A stretch of 64,000 nt of DNA from an uncultured Alphaproteobacteria bacterium. GTDB lineage: Bacteria; Pseudomonadota; Alphaproteobacteria; Micropepsales; Micropepsaceae. Shown here one piece after another: positions 43,199 through 51,361 of this stretch. Below the pieces are notes generated by a model. That model saw only the letters and a program-made list of their open reading frames with translations, did not search any database and was not told the DNA's origin. The stretch spans positions 16,416 through 80,415 of the forward strand of contig CADECX010000012.1 of the NCBI GenBank assembly GCA_902825865.1, read 5' to 3'. The translations under genes and the position numbers were made by a program. Each line of letters begins with the position of its first letter. The first letter of the stretch is position 1.

Positions 43199-44064
43199 TT
43201 GGGTTCGTATCCCTTGCGCCGGTCGCCAAACAAAAGCTTGGTCGGGGTGCGATTGATCTGGTCCGAAAGCTGCGTGAGATTGGACACCAGCCGCCGCATC
43301 TCCCCCACCAGATCGGTAAACTGCGCCAGGCCTTCGCCGGTGATGAAGGCGTCGGCGCTGTCGGCCACCTTGCCGTATTTCCGGACAGTGAGGTCAACCT
43401 GCTGCAAGGTGGGCCGCAACCCGTTGGTGGTATCGTTGAGGTTGGCCATCGCCTTGTTGGCATTGGAGATGGTGGCATCGATATCGGCGCTGCGCCGCGC
43501 GATCACCTGGCTGGTCTCGTCCAGATTCGCCAAAATATGGGAAATCGAGCGCCTGTTGTCGTCGCCGAGCAGATCGTTGAGGCGCGAGACCGCGACATTC
43601 AATTTTGCCACCACTTCCGGCGCGGATTGCTGCAACTGGGCGAACGTGGATTGCCGGGTGCGGATCACCGGATAACGCTGGTCGCCATGCGCCGTCAGCA
43701 GGGGCGACTTGGTCGTGCCGCCGGCGATTTCGACAAACGTGCCGCCGGTGAAACCCTGACTCTCGATCGAGGCGACGCTGTCTTCGCGGATATTCAGATT
43801 GGGCTGCACTTGCATGGTGACGATCACCCGCTGCGGATCGTTGGGATCGAATTCCAGGTTGGTGATGCGCCCGACCTCGATGCCGTTGTAACGGGTGACG
43901 GTTCCCTTGCCCAAGCCGGTGACCGAGCCTCTGAAATAGGCTTGGTAATAGGCATATTCCTGGCTGTATTGGACGCCGGCCAGCCACATGACCGTGACCA
44001 CCAGTCCGATGACGCAGGCCATCACGAAGGCGCCCACCGCGACATAATTGGCTTTTGTCTCCAT
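43195..44064 (-). CDS. mlaD: MlaD-like MCE-domain protein
   Basis: The 289-residue protein has one N-terminal membrane helix (YVAVGAFVMACVIGLVVTVMWLAG) and one MCE domain (about 38-120: YFRGSVTGLGKGTVTRYNGIEVGRI, NIREDSVASIESQGFTGGTFVEI). A long helical tail follows, rich in Asn and Asp (ADIDATISNANKAMANL), as in PqiB/MlaD relatives that extend the tunnel. It carries phospholipids between membranes as part of the Mla-type complex. It overlaps the ATPase gene by one base and the lipoprotein gene by 4 bases. Confidence 0.9.
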   Translation of the reverse strand: METKANYVAVGAFVMACVIGLVVTVMWLAGVQYSQEYAYYQAYFRGSVTGLGKGTVTRYNGIEVGRITNLEFDPNDPQRVIVTMQVQPNLNIREDSVASIESQGFTGGTFVEIAGGTTKSPLLTAHGDQRYPVIRTRQSTFAQLQQSAPEVVAKLNVAVSRLNDLLGDDNRRSISHILANLDETSQVIARRSADIDATISNANKAMANLNDTTNGLRPTLQQVDLTVRKYGKVADSADAFITGEGLAQFTDLVGEMRRLVSNLTQLSDQINRTPTKLLFGDRRKGYEPK

Positions 44065-44921
44065 CAGTGCGCCTCCTGTGACGCCAAATCCATCGCGGAA
44101 AGGGCGGCGCGACCGCGCACGCCCGAGAAATAATCCTTGATCCAGGGATCCTGGTTCTTGCGCAGTTCGTCGATGGTGCCGAGCACCAGTTTTTTGTTGA
44201 CCAGCACGGCGATGCGGTCTGTCACCGCGTGCAAGGTGTCGATGTCATGGGTCACCATCATCACGGTGAGGCCCAGGCTTTCCTGCAGCTGGTTGATCAG
44301 CTCATCGAACTGATTGGCGGAAATCGGGTCCAGGCCCGCGGTGGGTTCGTCCAGGAACAGCAGCTCCGGGTCCAGCGCCAGCGCGCGGGCCAGCCCGGCG
44401 CGTTTTTTCATGCCGCCCGACAATTCGCTGGGATATTTGTTGCCGGCATCGGGCGGCAGGCCGACCATGGCCAGCTTCATCTCGGCGATCTCGTCCATCA
44501 GGCTTTGGCTCATCTTGGTATATTCGCGCAGCGGCACCTGGATATTCTCCGCCACCGTCTGGGAGGAGAACAGCGCGCCTTCCTGAAACAGCACGCCCCA
44601 GCGCATTTCCAGCCGCCGCATGGCGCTGCCCTCGATGTCGCCGCAGGTCGGCTCGCCGAAAACACGCACATCGCCTTCCTTGGGGCGGATCAGGCCGATG
44701 ATGGAACGCATCAAGACCGACTTGCCCGAGCCGGAACCGCCCACCACGCCCAGCACTTCGCCGCGGCAAACGTCCAGATCGATATGATCGTGAATGATCT
44801 TGTCGCCGAAGCCGTTCACCAGCCCCCGTATCCGGATGATGTGGTTTTGCGCCGTCCCGCCCGCGGAAGCGGCGCGGCGCACGCGGCGCAGCAGGCTGGC
44901 ATTTTCTCCTTCCCCCGTCAT
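44064..44921 (-). CDS. mlaF: MlaF-like ABC transporter ATPase
   Basis: The 285-residue ATPase has Walker A GGSGSGKSVLMRSI, the Q-loop region VLFQEGALFSSQTVAEN (characteristic for MlaF), the signature LSGGMKKRAGLARALALDPELLFLDEP and H-loop MVTHDID. It drives lipid movement through the MlaE-like permease encoded upstream. The start at 44921 shares one base with the permease stop (TGATG). A C-terminal extension (DYFSGVRGRAALS...) resembles the MlaB-binding tail in other species. The longer open frame upstream is antisense-like noise within the permease gene. Confidence 0.92.
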   Translation of the reverse strand: MTGEGENASLLRRVRRAASAGGTAQNHIIRIRGLVNGFGDKIIHDHIDLDVCRGEVLGVVGGSGSGKSVLMRSIIGLIRPKEGDVRVFGEPTCGDIEGSAMRRLEMRWGVLFQEGALFSSQTVAENIQVPLREYTKMSQSLMDEIAEMKLAMVGLPPDAGNKYPSELSGGMKKRAGLARALALDPELLFLDEPTAGLDPISANQFDELINQLQESLGLTVMMVTHDIDTLHAVTDRIAVLVNKKLVLGTIDELRKNQDPWIKDYFSGVRGRAALSAMDLASQEAH

Positions 44922-46069
44922 CAGATCCCCAACACCGAGAACATCACCGAGAAGGCGGCATCTATCACAATCACCAGAAAGATGCCTTCCACCACCGAGC
45001 GGGTGGTCAACATGCCGACGCTGGCGGCGTTGCGCTCGACCTGGAAACCCTCGTAGCAGCCCACCAGGGCGATCACAAAGGCGAAGACCGGGGCCTTGAT
45101 CAGACCCACCATCAGGGTGTTGACGGTCACCGCCTCGTGCAGCTGGCGCAGGAAGGCCGGAATGGTGATGCCGAGCTGGAAGTAGCACATGAAGGCGCCG
45201 CCGATCAGGCCCATAATGTCGGAATAGATGGTCAGGAGCGGCAGGGCGATTACCAGCCCGAGGACGCGCGGCAAGACCAGATTGTCCACGGTGTTGAGCC
45301 CCATGGCTTGCATGGCGTCGATCTCTTCATTAACGCGCATGGTGCCGATATGGGCGGTGAAGGCCGAGCCGCTGCGGCCTGCCACGATGATGGCGGTCAT
45401 CAACCCCCCGATCTCGCGCAGCACGCCCACGCCCAGCAGATTGATGGTGAAGATCTCCGCCCCGAAGCGTTTCAATTGATCGGCCCCCTGATAAGCGAGC
45501 ACGATGCCGATCAGGAAGGAGAGCAAACCCACGATCGGAAGCGCGTTGATCCCGGTCTCTTCGATCTGGCGGAACAGGGCCGCGACGCGCAGATTGCCCC
45601 GGGGCCGGACAATCGCTTCGCCGGTCTCCACCGTGACGCGTCCCAGATAGGCCAGCATCTCGACGGTCTGGGTATAGGCGTGAATCGTGGCGCGGCCGAT
45701 TCTGTAGAGCCATCCGCGATAGCCTGTCGGAATGCGCGATTTGCGCGGCTCGCTTTTGCGCGGTTTCTCCAGCGCGCCGAGCAGCGGCCGGTACATTTCC
45801 GGCAAGCGAAAATCGGAAATCTTGGCGCCCTTGGCTTCCAGCGCGCGCCGGGTTCTCAGCAGCAGCCAGGCCCCCGCGCTGTCGAGGCGGGAAAGCTTGC
45901 TGGCGTCGATGGCGATTTCGCCGCCCTTTATCTCCAGCGCATTCAGCTCCCGGTCCAGCCGGGCGCTTTCGGCGATGGTCCAGGCGCCGCCAACGGCAAG
46001 CGTGCGGCCGTCCTGGTTCAGCTCAAACCAGGCATCCGGTCCAGCCGAAGCACTCTCTACCGAGGTCAT
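44921..46069 (-). CDS. mlaE: MlaE-like permease with N-terminal STAS domain
   Basis: The 382-residue protein joins an N-terminal STAS/MlaB-like domain (about 1-95: GGAWTIAESARLDRELNAL, IDASKLSRLDSAGAWLLLRT) to an MlaE permease with five membrane segments (INALPIVGLLSFLIGIVLAYQG, RSGSAFTAHIGTMRVNEEIDAMQAMGLN, VVEGIFLVIVIDAAFSVMF). The fused STAS replaces a separate MlaB. It forms the membrane part of a phospholipid transporter with the ATPase, MCE and lipoprotein genes that follow with overlapping ends. ATG 46069 is chosen over a GTG at 46087. Confidence 0.9.
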   Translation of the reverse strand: MTSVESASAGPDAWFELNQDGRTLAVGGAWTIAESARLDRELNALEIKGGEIAIDASKLSRLDSAGAWLLLRTRRALEAKGAKISDFRLPEMYRPLLGALEKPRKSEPRKSRIPTGYRGWLYRIGRATIHAYTQTVEMLAYLGRVTVETGEAIVRPRGNLRVAALFRQIEETGINALPIVGLLSFLIGIVLAYQGADQLKRFGAEIFTINLLGVGVLREIGGLMTAIIVAGRSGSAFTAHIGTMRVNEEIDAMQAMGLNTVDNLVLPRVLGLVIALPLLTIYSDIMGLIGGAFMCYFQLGITIPAFLRQLHEAVTVNTLMVGLIKAPVFAFVIALVGCYEGFQVERNAASVGMLTTRSVVEGIFLVIVIDAAFSVMFSVLGI

Positions 46070-46171
46070 CTGAAAACACGATCCCACGTGCCCAGGAGCC
46101 GGGCACCCTCAGCTGCTACAATGCCGGAGAATCAGGGAAAGTTCCATCGCCGCAAAAACGCGCGGAAAAGG

Positions 46172-46942
46172 CTACTCGTCAGGCGCATACACCGTCTTGG
46201 GCTGATGCGGGTGGCGGCGGATGCCCTTGAGCATCAGCCGTACCGCCTCGAAGTGAATGGCAAAAACCACTTTCAAGGTCATCAGCGGATAGCGCAGCAG
46301 CATCTTGGCCAGCATGGCATCGCTCAAGGCGCGCCGGGCGCCCGCGAAGCTGGCGTTGAGGATCGGGGCGCCGGCTTCTTCCTCTTGGATCACGATAGCG
46401 ACACCATCGCCCGGGGGGCGGATGCGAAAATTGTAGCGGCAGTCGCGCGACAGGAAGGGCGAAACGTAGAAGTTTTTCGCACAGCCGTGCCGTACCAGCT
46501 CTGAGTCGGCGCCAACGGGCAGGACATAGGCGTGGCGTTCCTCGTAAGTGTTGTGAACTTCGTAGACGATGGCTTTCAACCGGCCGTTTTCATCATCGCA
46601 AAACCAGGTGCTGATCGGATTGAAGACAAAGCCCAGAATGCGCGGATAGCAAAGCACCCGCCGCGCGCCGCCGGCCTCAATCCCGTTCTGCGCCAGAATA
46701 TCGTCCAGCCAGGCCTGCAAAGGACGCCCATCGCCATGATCGCGGTCCTGAAAGCTGAACAGGCCCCAGCGATTGTATTTGAAGAGGGCCAGCTTCCTGT
46801 CCAGGGCCGCCAGTTCATCCAGTTCCAGCAGCATGGCGAAGACGCGATATTTGAAACGGTGATGCCTGGGGCTGAGCCGGCGATGCATCACCCAGCCCTC
46901 GTAAAGGGCAGAGGCAAGCGCGGTCTGCCGATCTGGGGCCAT
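46172..46942 (-). CDS. DUF1365 family protein
   Basis: The 256-residue protein has the DUF1365 signature: ALYEGWVMHRRLSPRHHRFKYRVFAMLLELDEL, LCYPRILGFVFNPISTWFCDDENGRLKAIVYEVHNTYEERHAYV in pieces, and FYVSPFLSRDCRYNFRIRPPGDG. The family is part of the RpoE/ChrR singlet-oxygen regulon in Rhodobacter relatives and is often near cyclopropane-fatty-acid synthase or photolyase genes; its function is unknown. A TGATCC-N18-TAGAT promoter precedes it, with the ATG only 5 bases after the -10, so its mRNA may be leaderless. It is divergent from the ECF sigma gene. Confidence 0.9.
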   Translation of the reverse strand: MAPDRQTALASALYEGWVMHRRLSPRHHRFKYRVFAMLLELDELAALDRKLALFKYNRWGLFSFQDRDHGDGRPLQAWLDDILAQNGIEAGGARRVLCYPRILGFVFNPISTWFCDDENGRLKAIVYEVHNTYEERHAYVLPVGADSELVRHGCAKNFYVSPFLSRDCRYNFRIRPPGDGVAIVIQEEEAGAPILNASFAGARRALSDAMLAKMLLRYPLMTLKVVFAIHFEAVRLMLKGIRRHPHQPKTVYAPDE

Positions 46943-46947
46943 TGCTT

Positions 46948-46976
46948 ATCTACGCCCTTTAAGGGGCGGCGGATCA
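46948..46976 (-). promoter_or_regulatory. ECF (RpoE/ChrR-type) promoter of the DUF1365 gene
   Basis: TGATCC (46976-46971) and TAGAT (46952-46948) are separated by 18 bases, matching the TGATCC-N18-TAAGA pattern known for Rhodobacter RpoE except at two -10 positions. The ATG of DUF1365 begins 5 bases after the -10. Confidence 0.8.
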
Positions 46977-46982
46977 AGCCAT

Positions 46983-47011
46983 TGATCCAACTCGCTTCGC
47001 CTTGCGTAAAT
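46983..47011 (+). promoter_or_regulatory. ECF promoter of the sigma-chrR operon (autoregulation)
   Basis: TGATCC (46983-46988) and TAAAT (47007-47011) are again separated by 18 bases. An in-frame ATG (47017) begins 5 bases after the -10, as on the other side of this 74-bp gap. The twin, mirror-image promoters indicate that the sigma factor controls itself and DUF1365. Confidence 0.8.
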
Positions 47012-47016
47012 CCGCT

Positions 47017-47631
47017 ATGCTGGCTTATGCCCGAATTCGCCCCTTTCCACGCCGCAAACCGGCCCTCCGCCTGAACCTGCCCATGATGCCCCAGGCCCAG
47101 GAATTGAACGCCCTGCTGGGCCGGGTCGCCGAGATGCGTGACCAGGCGGCTTTCGCGGCCCTGTTTGCCCATTTCGCGCCCCGGATTAAGGCCTATCTGC
47201 TGCGCCTGGGCGCGCCGCCCGCCTTGGCCGAAGACCTGGCGCAGGAAGCGCTGCTGAGCCTGTGGCGCAAGGCGCATCTGTTCGATCCGGCCAAGGCGTC
47301 GGCGGCGACCTGGCTCTTCACCATCGCGCGCAATCTGCGCATCGACACGATAAGACGCGAGCGCCGTCCCGAGCTTGAGCCTGCGGATTTCATGCCGGAA
47401 GCCGAGTTGGCGGCCGATGACGGCTTGGCGCTGGCCGATGACGAGGCCAGGCTGCGCGCGGCGTTGAAGGATCTGCCGGCCGACCAGATTCAAGTGGTCG
47501 AGCTTTCCTTCTTCGCCGACAAGCCGCACAGCGAGATCGCCGCTCAGCTCGATATTCCCTTAGGGACTGTCAAGTCGCGCCTGCGGCTGGCGATGGCGCG
47601 GCTCAAGCGGATCATGGGAGAAGCGTCATGA
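47017..47631 (+). CDS. ECF RNA polymerase sigma factor, RpoE/ECF11 type
   Basis: The protein of up to 204 residues has sigma region 2 (FAALFAHFAPRIKAYLLRLGAPPALAEDLAQEALLSLWRKAHLFDP, given in pieces) and region 4 (QIQVVELSFFADKPHSEIAAQLDIPLGTVKSRLRLAMARL). Together with the ChrR-like anti-sigma that overlaps its 3' end it matches the singlet-oxygen-responsive pair of Rhodobacter. ATG 47017 is placed exactly at the predicted transcript start and would be leaderless; ATG 47083/47086 would give 182 residues but lacks a ribosome site. The 22 extra residues are Arg/Pro-rich and not part of the fold, so the start remains open. Confidence 0.88.
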   Translation: MLAYARIRPFPRRKPALRLNLPMMPQAQELNALLGRVAEMRDQAAFAALFAHFAPRIKAYLLRLGAPPALAEDLAQEALLSLWRKAHLFDPAKASAATWLFTIARNLRIDTIRRERRPELEPADFMPEAELAADDGLALADDEARLRAALKDLPADQIQVVELSFFADKPHSEIAAQLDIPLGTVKSRLRLAMARLKRIMGEAS

Positions 47632-48290
47632 GCCTGCATCATCCCGCGCCCATCTCCCATCATCCCGGCGAGGAGTTGTTGCTGGCCTATGCCGGTGGCG
47701 GCGCCGACGAGGCCGTAAGCCTGATCGTCGCCGCGCATCTGGCTTATTGCGCGGCATGCCGCCGGCGGAGCCGGGAGCTGGAGGCGCTGGGCGGCTGCCT
47801 GTTGCAGGAGCTGGCGCCGGTGCCGATGGCGAGCGGCGCGCTGGATGCCGCTTTGCTGAAGCTGGATGGCATCAAGCCGTTCGAGCGCCCGGCGCGCCAG
47901 GCCAGCGGAGACTGCACGCCTTCCGTTTTGCGGCCTTATATCGGCGGCGATCTGCGCGATGTGCGCTGGCGGCAGGTGGGCCCGAACTTGTCTTATGTCC
48001 CCTTGTTCCGCCGCGGCGCGATCCGCGCACGGCTGCTGCGCGGCGTGCCTGGCTCGGAAACCGGGGCCCACCGCCATGCGGGGCTGGAATATACGCTGGT
48101 GCTCAAGGGCGGTTTCAGCGACGAGACCGGCAGCTATGCGCCGGGCGATCTGCAAGTCATGGAAGGCGATATGCGCCACAGTCCGGTGGCCGATCCGGGC
48201 GAGGACTGCATCAATCTGGCCGTCACCACCGGCCCGCTCAAATTTGAGAGCCTGTTGCAAAAGATCGTCGCGCCCCTGTTTGGCTTTTAG
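47628..48290 (+). CDS. chrR: ChrR-type zinc anti-sigma factor
   Basis: The 220-residue protein has the two ChrR domains. The N-terminal zinc anti-sigma domain carries HHPGEELLLAY and the H37-C41-C44 motif in AAHLAYCAACRRR. The C-terminal cupin has GAHRHAGLEYTLVLKG with His148, His150 and Glu154, and MRHSP with His184. The first domain holds the sigma factor; the cupin is needed for response to singlet oxygen or organic peroxide in Rhodobacter. It overlaps the sigma gene by 4 bases. All expected metal ligands are present. Confidence 0.93.
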   Translation: MSLHHPAPISHHPGEELLLAYAGGGADEAVSLIVAAHLAYCAACRRRSRELEALGGCLLQELAPVPMASGALDAALLKLDGIKPFERPARQASGDCTPSVLRPYIGGDLRDVRWRQVGPNLSYVPLFRRGAIRARLLRGVPGSETGAHRHAGLEYTLVLKGGFSDETGSYAPGDLQVMEGDMRHSPVADPGEDCINLAVTTGPLKFESLLQKIVAPLFGF

Positions 48291-48311
48291 GCCATCGATC
48301 TCTAAAACCTC

Positions 48312-48331
48312 CTTCCCAATTGGATGGGAAG
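48312..48331 (+). promoter_or_regulatory. hairpin over the ribosome site of the aldo/keto reductase gene
   Basis: CTTCCCA and TGGGAAG form a perfect 7-bp inverted repeat with a 6-base loop, ending 6 bases before the ATG at 48338. The right arm contains the GGGAAG ribosome site, so the hairpin could mask it in RNA or serve as a protein operator in DNA. Confidence 0.45.
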
Positions 48332-48337
48332 ATCGTC

Positions 48338-49312
48338 ATGGAACAAGTTCGCCTGGGCCAGACCGGCCTGAAAGTCTCGCGCATCTGTCTGGGCACCATG
48401 ACCTATGGCTCGCCCAAATGGCGCGACTGGGTCATGACCGAGGAAGCCTCGCGGCCCTTTCTCAAGCGGGCGCTGGAGGCTGGGATCAATTTCTTCGATA
48501 CCGCCGACATTTATTCCAACGGCATATCGGAAGAAGTGGTGGGGCGGGCGCTGAGGGATTTCGCCGACAAGCGCGAATCCTATGTGCTGGCGACCAAGGT
48601 GTTTTTCCCTGTCGATGGCCGCCATGGCGGACTGTCGCGCAAGCATATCATGCATGCCATCGACGATTCCTTGCGGCGGCTGGGCACCGATTATGTCGAT
48701 CTCTACCAGATCCACCGTTTCGACAACCACACCCCGGTCGAGGAAAGCATCGAGGCGCTGCATGACGTGGTGAAGTGCGGCAAGGCGCGTTATATCGGCG
48801 CCTCTTCCATGCATGCCTGGCAGTTCGCCAAATATCTCGCCACCGCCGACAGGATGGGGATGACCAAGTTCGTCTCCATGCAGAATTTCTACAATCTGGT
48901 GTATCGCGAGGAAGAGCGCGACATGCTGCCGCTCTGCCGCGATGCCGGGGTCGGCGTGATCCCCTGGAGCCCCTTGGCGCGCGGTTTTCTGGGCCGCAGC
49001 CATGCCAAGGCGCTGGACAAGCAGTCCACCCGCGCCAAGAGCGACAATATCCTGGACATGCCGTTCGACGACAACGATCTGGAGACTTTGCGGCGGGTCG
49101 AAGAGACGGCCGCAAAGCATGGCAGGAACAATGCACAGATCGCCACCGCCTGGCTGCTGGCCAAGGGCATCACCGCGCCGATCATAGGCGCTTCCAAAAT
49201 GAGCCATCTGGAGGACGCGGTGGCGGCGGTGGAGATCAAGCTGACGGCGGAGGAAGTCGCCTATCTCGACGCGCCATATAAAGCCAAGCCGGTCGCTGGA
49301 AATCTACGTTAG
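48338..49312 (+). CDS. aldo/keto reductase
   Basis: The 324-residue TIM-barrel oxidoreductase has the standard residues: FFDTADIYSNGISEEVVGRAL (Asp and Tyr), YVLATKVFFP (Lys), DYVDLYQIHRFDNHTPVEES (His), and a C-terminal NADPH-binding GITAPIIGASKMSHLEDAV. It reduces aldehydes or ketones with NADPH. ATG 48338 has GGGAAG 8-9 bases upstream; a TTG at 48320 would add six residues. It begins 47 bases after chrR, so it could be co-transcribed and serve in the same oxidative response, but a hairpin lies between. Substrate unknown. Confidence 0.9.
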   Translation: MEQVRLGQTGLKVSRICLGTMTYGSPKWRDWVMTEEASRPFLKRALEAGINFFDTADIYSNGISEEVVGRALRDFADKRESYVLATKVFFPVDGRHGGLSRKHIMHAIDDSLRRLGTDYVDLYQIHRFDNHTPVEESIEALHDVVKCGKARYIGASSMHAWQFAKYLATADRMGMTKFVSMQNFYNLVYREEERDMLPLCRDAGVGVIPWSPLARGFLGRSHAKALDKQSTRAKSDNILDMPFDDNDLETLRRVEETAAKHGRNNAQIATAWLLAKGITAPIIGASKMSHLEDAVAAVEIKLTAEEVAYLDAPYKAKPVAGNLR

Positions 49313-49322
49313 GCGCGCGGGA

Positions 49323-49404
49323 TTTTGGTCGCGGGCTAGGAGCGCCGAGCGAAGTGTACTGAAAACGTACATAAGCGAAGGCGCGACAACGCCCGCGGCC
49401 AAAA
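49323..49404. repeat. 82-bp imperfect palindromic element between convergent genes
   Basis: TTTTGGTCGCGGGC (49323-49336) pairs with GCCCGCGGCCAAAA (49391-49404) with one mismatch. Inside, GCGCC/GGCGC and TGTAC/GTACA make further stems. The T-run is on the wrong side for intrinsic termination on either strand. It looks like a folded RNA or an extragenic palindromic repeat rather than a terminator. Confidence 0.65.
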
Positions 49405-49413
49405 GACAAGCGA

Positions 49414-50871
49414 CTACAGCGGCCACCAATCCAATTGGTTCTTATAGTTCGCGTCGTCAGACTTCTGTTCCCAGCCGCCGCCCAACGCATTGTAGAGCGA
49501 TAGGCTGGCTTGCAGCCGCTGCAGTTTGATCTGCACCAGCGATTGCTGGGCGGCGAACAGTTGCTGCTGGTTGTTGAGCAAGGAGACGATATCGATGGTG
49601 CCTTCGCGATATTGCAGTTCCGAAATGCGGAAGGCTTCGGCATAGGACCGGGTCTGCAATTCCACCAAGGCCTGTGTATCGGTGGTGCTCCTGATCAAAT
49701 CCAACGACGTTTCCACGTCCGAGAAAGCGGAAAAGACCGTCTTGCGGTAATTGGCGATCAGCTCCTGCTGCTGCGCCTGCGCCAGGTCATTCTGGGCATG
49801 GATGCGGCCGCCATCAAAGATGGTCTGCAGCGCGCCCGCGCCGATGCTCCAGATGAAGCCGGCCGGGCCGAACAGATTGGACAAGGCCCCGATCGGACCC
49901 CAACCCGCCGAGCCGCTGAGATTGAGCGAGGGGAAATAGAGTGTGCGCGCGGCATCGACATTGGCATGGGCGGAATAGAGCAGGGCTTCGGCCTGGGCGA
50001 TGCCAGGATTGCGCAACAACAGCTCGGACGGCAGGCCGGGCTGGATCGAGGGCGCCGCAAGTCCGTCCAGATTCTGCCCCCGGACGTCATAGCCTTCCGG
50101 GGCGCGGCCCAAAAGAATGGCAAGAGAATAGCGCGCCTGCTTTTCCGCCTGGATCAGGCTGGGCAGTTGGGCTTCCTGCCCCGCCAGCACCGCGGTTTGT
50201 TCGGCCAGGTCCAGGTTGGACGACACGCCGCTGTTCACCTTGGCCTGGGTGATGGCCAGGATGCGCTTGGCGGCGGCGATATTGGTGTTGGCGATGGCGA
50301 TGCGTTCGCGGAAGGACAGAATCTGGAAATAGGTGTCCGCCACCGAGGTGGAAGCGGTAATGCCGATCACCGCCGCGGCATAGCGCGAGGCGCGCAGATC
50401 CTCGCGCGCCGCGCGCAGCTGCAGATATTCGGTGCCGAAGAAACCTTGCTGATACTGGGCGGTGAATCCGGCGCTGAAACTGTTGCGGGCGCGCGGGACC
50501 GAGGAATTGCCGCCGCTGCGGGTGGCATCGAACGATCCGCCAAGGGTGGGAAACAGGGCCGACAACGCAATGCCGTTATTGGCTTCGGCTTGCAGCACCC
50601 GGGCCGCGGCCTGGGCGATGTCGAGATTTTCCTTCCGCGCGGTTTCCTGCAGCGGCGCCAATTCGTCGGTGCCGAACTTGCCCCACCAGCTGGCCTCGGG
50701 CCAAGCCGGAGCCGCTTTGTCGACCGGGGCGGTGAAGGCGGCAGGCACATCGCCCGGGCGGTTCAAGGCCTGCGGATTGGCGGTACAGGCAGCCAGGCTG
50801 GCGGCAAGCACCACCGACAAGGCTCTGGCGCTTACGCCGCCTAGAAAGGCGCCACGGAACAAGGACTTCAT
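49414..50871 (-). CDS. NodT-type RND efflux outer-membrane lipoprotein
   Basis: The 485-residue lipoprotein (lipobox LAASLAAC) belongs to the TolC/NodT outer-membrane factors: WWGKFGTDELAPLQETARKENLDIAQAAARVLQAEA, two coiled-coil repeats with LDLAEQTAVLAGQEAQLPSL and YREGTIDIVSLLNNQQQLFAAQQSLVQIK, and PELLLRNPGI-like LPSELLLRNPGIAQAEALL. It forms the outer channel of a tripartite efflux pump. No pump or adaptor is adjacent; it may serve the EmrAB-like pair at 16436-19448 or a system elsewhere. ATG 50871 has GAGAG upstream; the frame open to 50997 is not credible. Confidence 0.9.
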   Translation of the reverse strand: MKSLFRGAFLGGVSARALSVVLAASLAACTANPQALNRPGDVPAAFTAPVDKAAPAWPEASWWGKFGTDELAPLQETARKENLDIAQAAARVLQAEANNGIALSALFPTLGGSFDATRSGGNSSVPRARNSFSAGFTAQYQQGFFGTEYLQLRAAREDLRASRYAAAVIGITASTSVADTYFQILSFRERIAIANTNIAAAKRILAITQAKVNSGVSSNLDLAEQTAVLAGQEAQLPSLIQAEKQARYSLAILLGRAPEGYDVRGQNLDGLAAPSIQPGLPSELLLRNPGIAQAEALLYSAHANVDAARTLYFPSLNLSGSAGWGPIGALSNLFGPAGFIWSIGAGALQTIFDGGRIHAQNDLAQAQQQELIANYRKTVFSAFSDVETSLDLIRSTTDTQALVELQTRSYAEAFRISELQYREGTIDIVSLLNNQQQLFAAQQSLVQIKLQRLQASLSLYNALGGGWEQKSDDANYKNQLDWWPL

Positions 50872-51033
50872 CGGTCTCTCTTTGCCAATTGGGGCGGCCT
50901 GGGCCGCAGTTAATTCGGTAGGTCGTGCTGTTGAAGGCCCCTGATACCCGCTTCCGGCCCCTTGCCGCAAATATGGGGCAGGGACGGCCTTAGGCAAGGG
51001 CTCGGCTTGTAAAGCTTTGTCGCGGGGATAGGA

Positions 51034-51086
51034 GACGGCCGGACTTGTGGCCTAACGTGGGGGGCACCTCAACCGGTCCGGCCGTC
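51034..51086. repeat. large hairpin with 11-bp stem
   Basis: GACGGCCGGAC (51034-51044) and GTCCGGCCGTC (51076-51086) are perfectly complementary; the 31-base loop holds a smaller GTG/CAC pairing. No T-run follows on either strand. It lies about 160-215 bases upstream of the NodT-type start. Confidence 0.55.
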
Positions 51087-51274
51087 AATGGCTTTAATCC
51101 GTAAGGTGGAGCGCCGGACGGACAGCAAGCCAAGGGTAAGTCTCGCCCGGGCGGGCCGGCAGGAGAAGAGTTAGAGCCCTTCTAAATTGTAACGGAATGT
51201 CGCGAGTCGAACCGCTGTCCGGTTCCGGCGAAGGAAATCGTCGGTTCCTGTCATTTGTCATGACTTTTGTTCAG

Positions 51275-51314
51275 AAAAGACAACCGCCCCGCGCCGGAAA
51301 AGCGCGAGGCGGTT
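51275..51314 (-). terminator. intrinsic terminator of the quinoprotein gene
   Basis: CAACCGCC (51281-51288) pairs with GGCGGTTG (51307-51314) with an inner GCGC/GCGC extension; on the minus strand TCTTTTCTG follows. It is 47 bases past the stop at 51362. Confidence 0.75.
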
Positions 51315-51361
51315 GACACTGGTGACAATTCATCAGTGGCCCGGTCGGGGCCGCGGCGTAC

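Larger units (their letters stand above)
50872..51361. other. 490-bp intergenic region
   Basis: No gene is credible here. It holds a large hairpin (51034-51086: 11-bp perfect outer stem, 31-base loop) and, at the right end, the terminator of the quinoprotein gene. The rest is the likely promoter region of the NodT-type gene; I could not place -35/-10 elements with confidence. Confidence 0.5.

Noticed and set aside
49323..49404. Bidirectional intrinsic terminator
   Set aside because: The U-run would be at the 5' side of the stem on either strand, so it cannot terminate in the usual way; kept as a repeat element.
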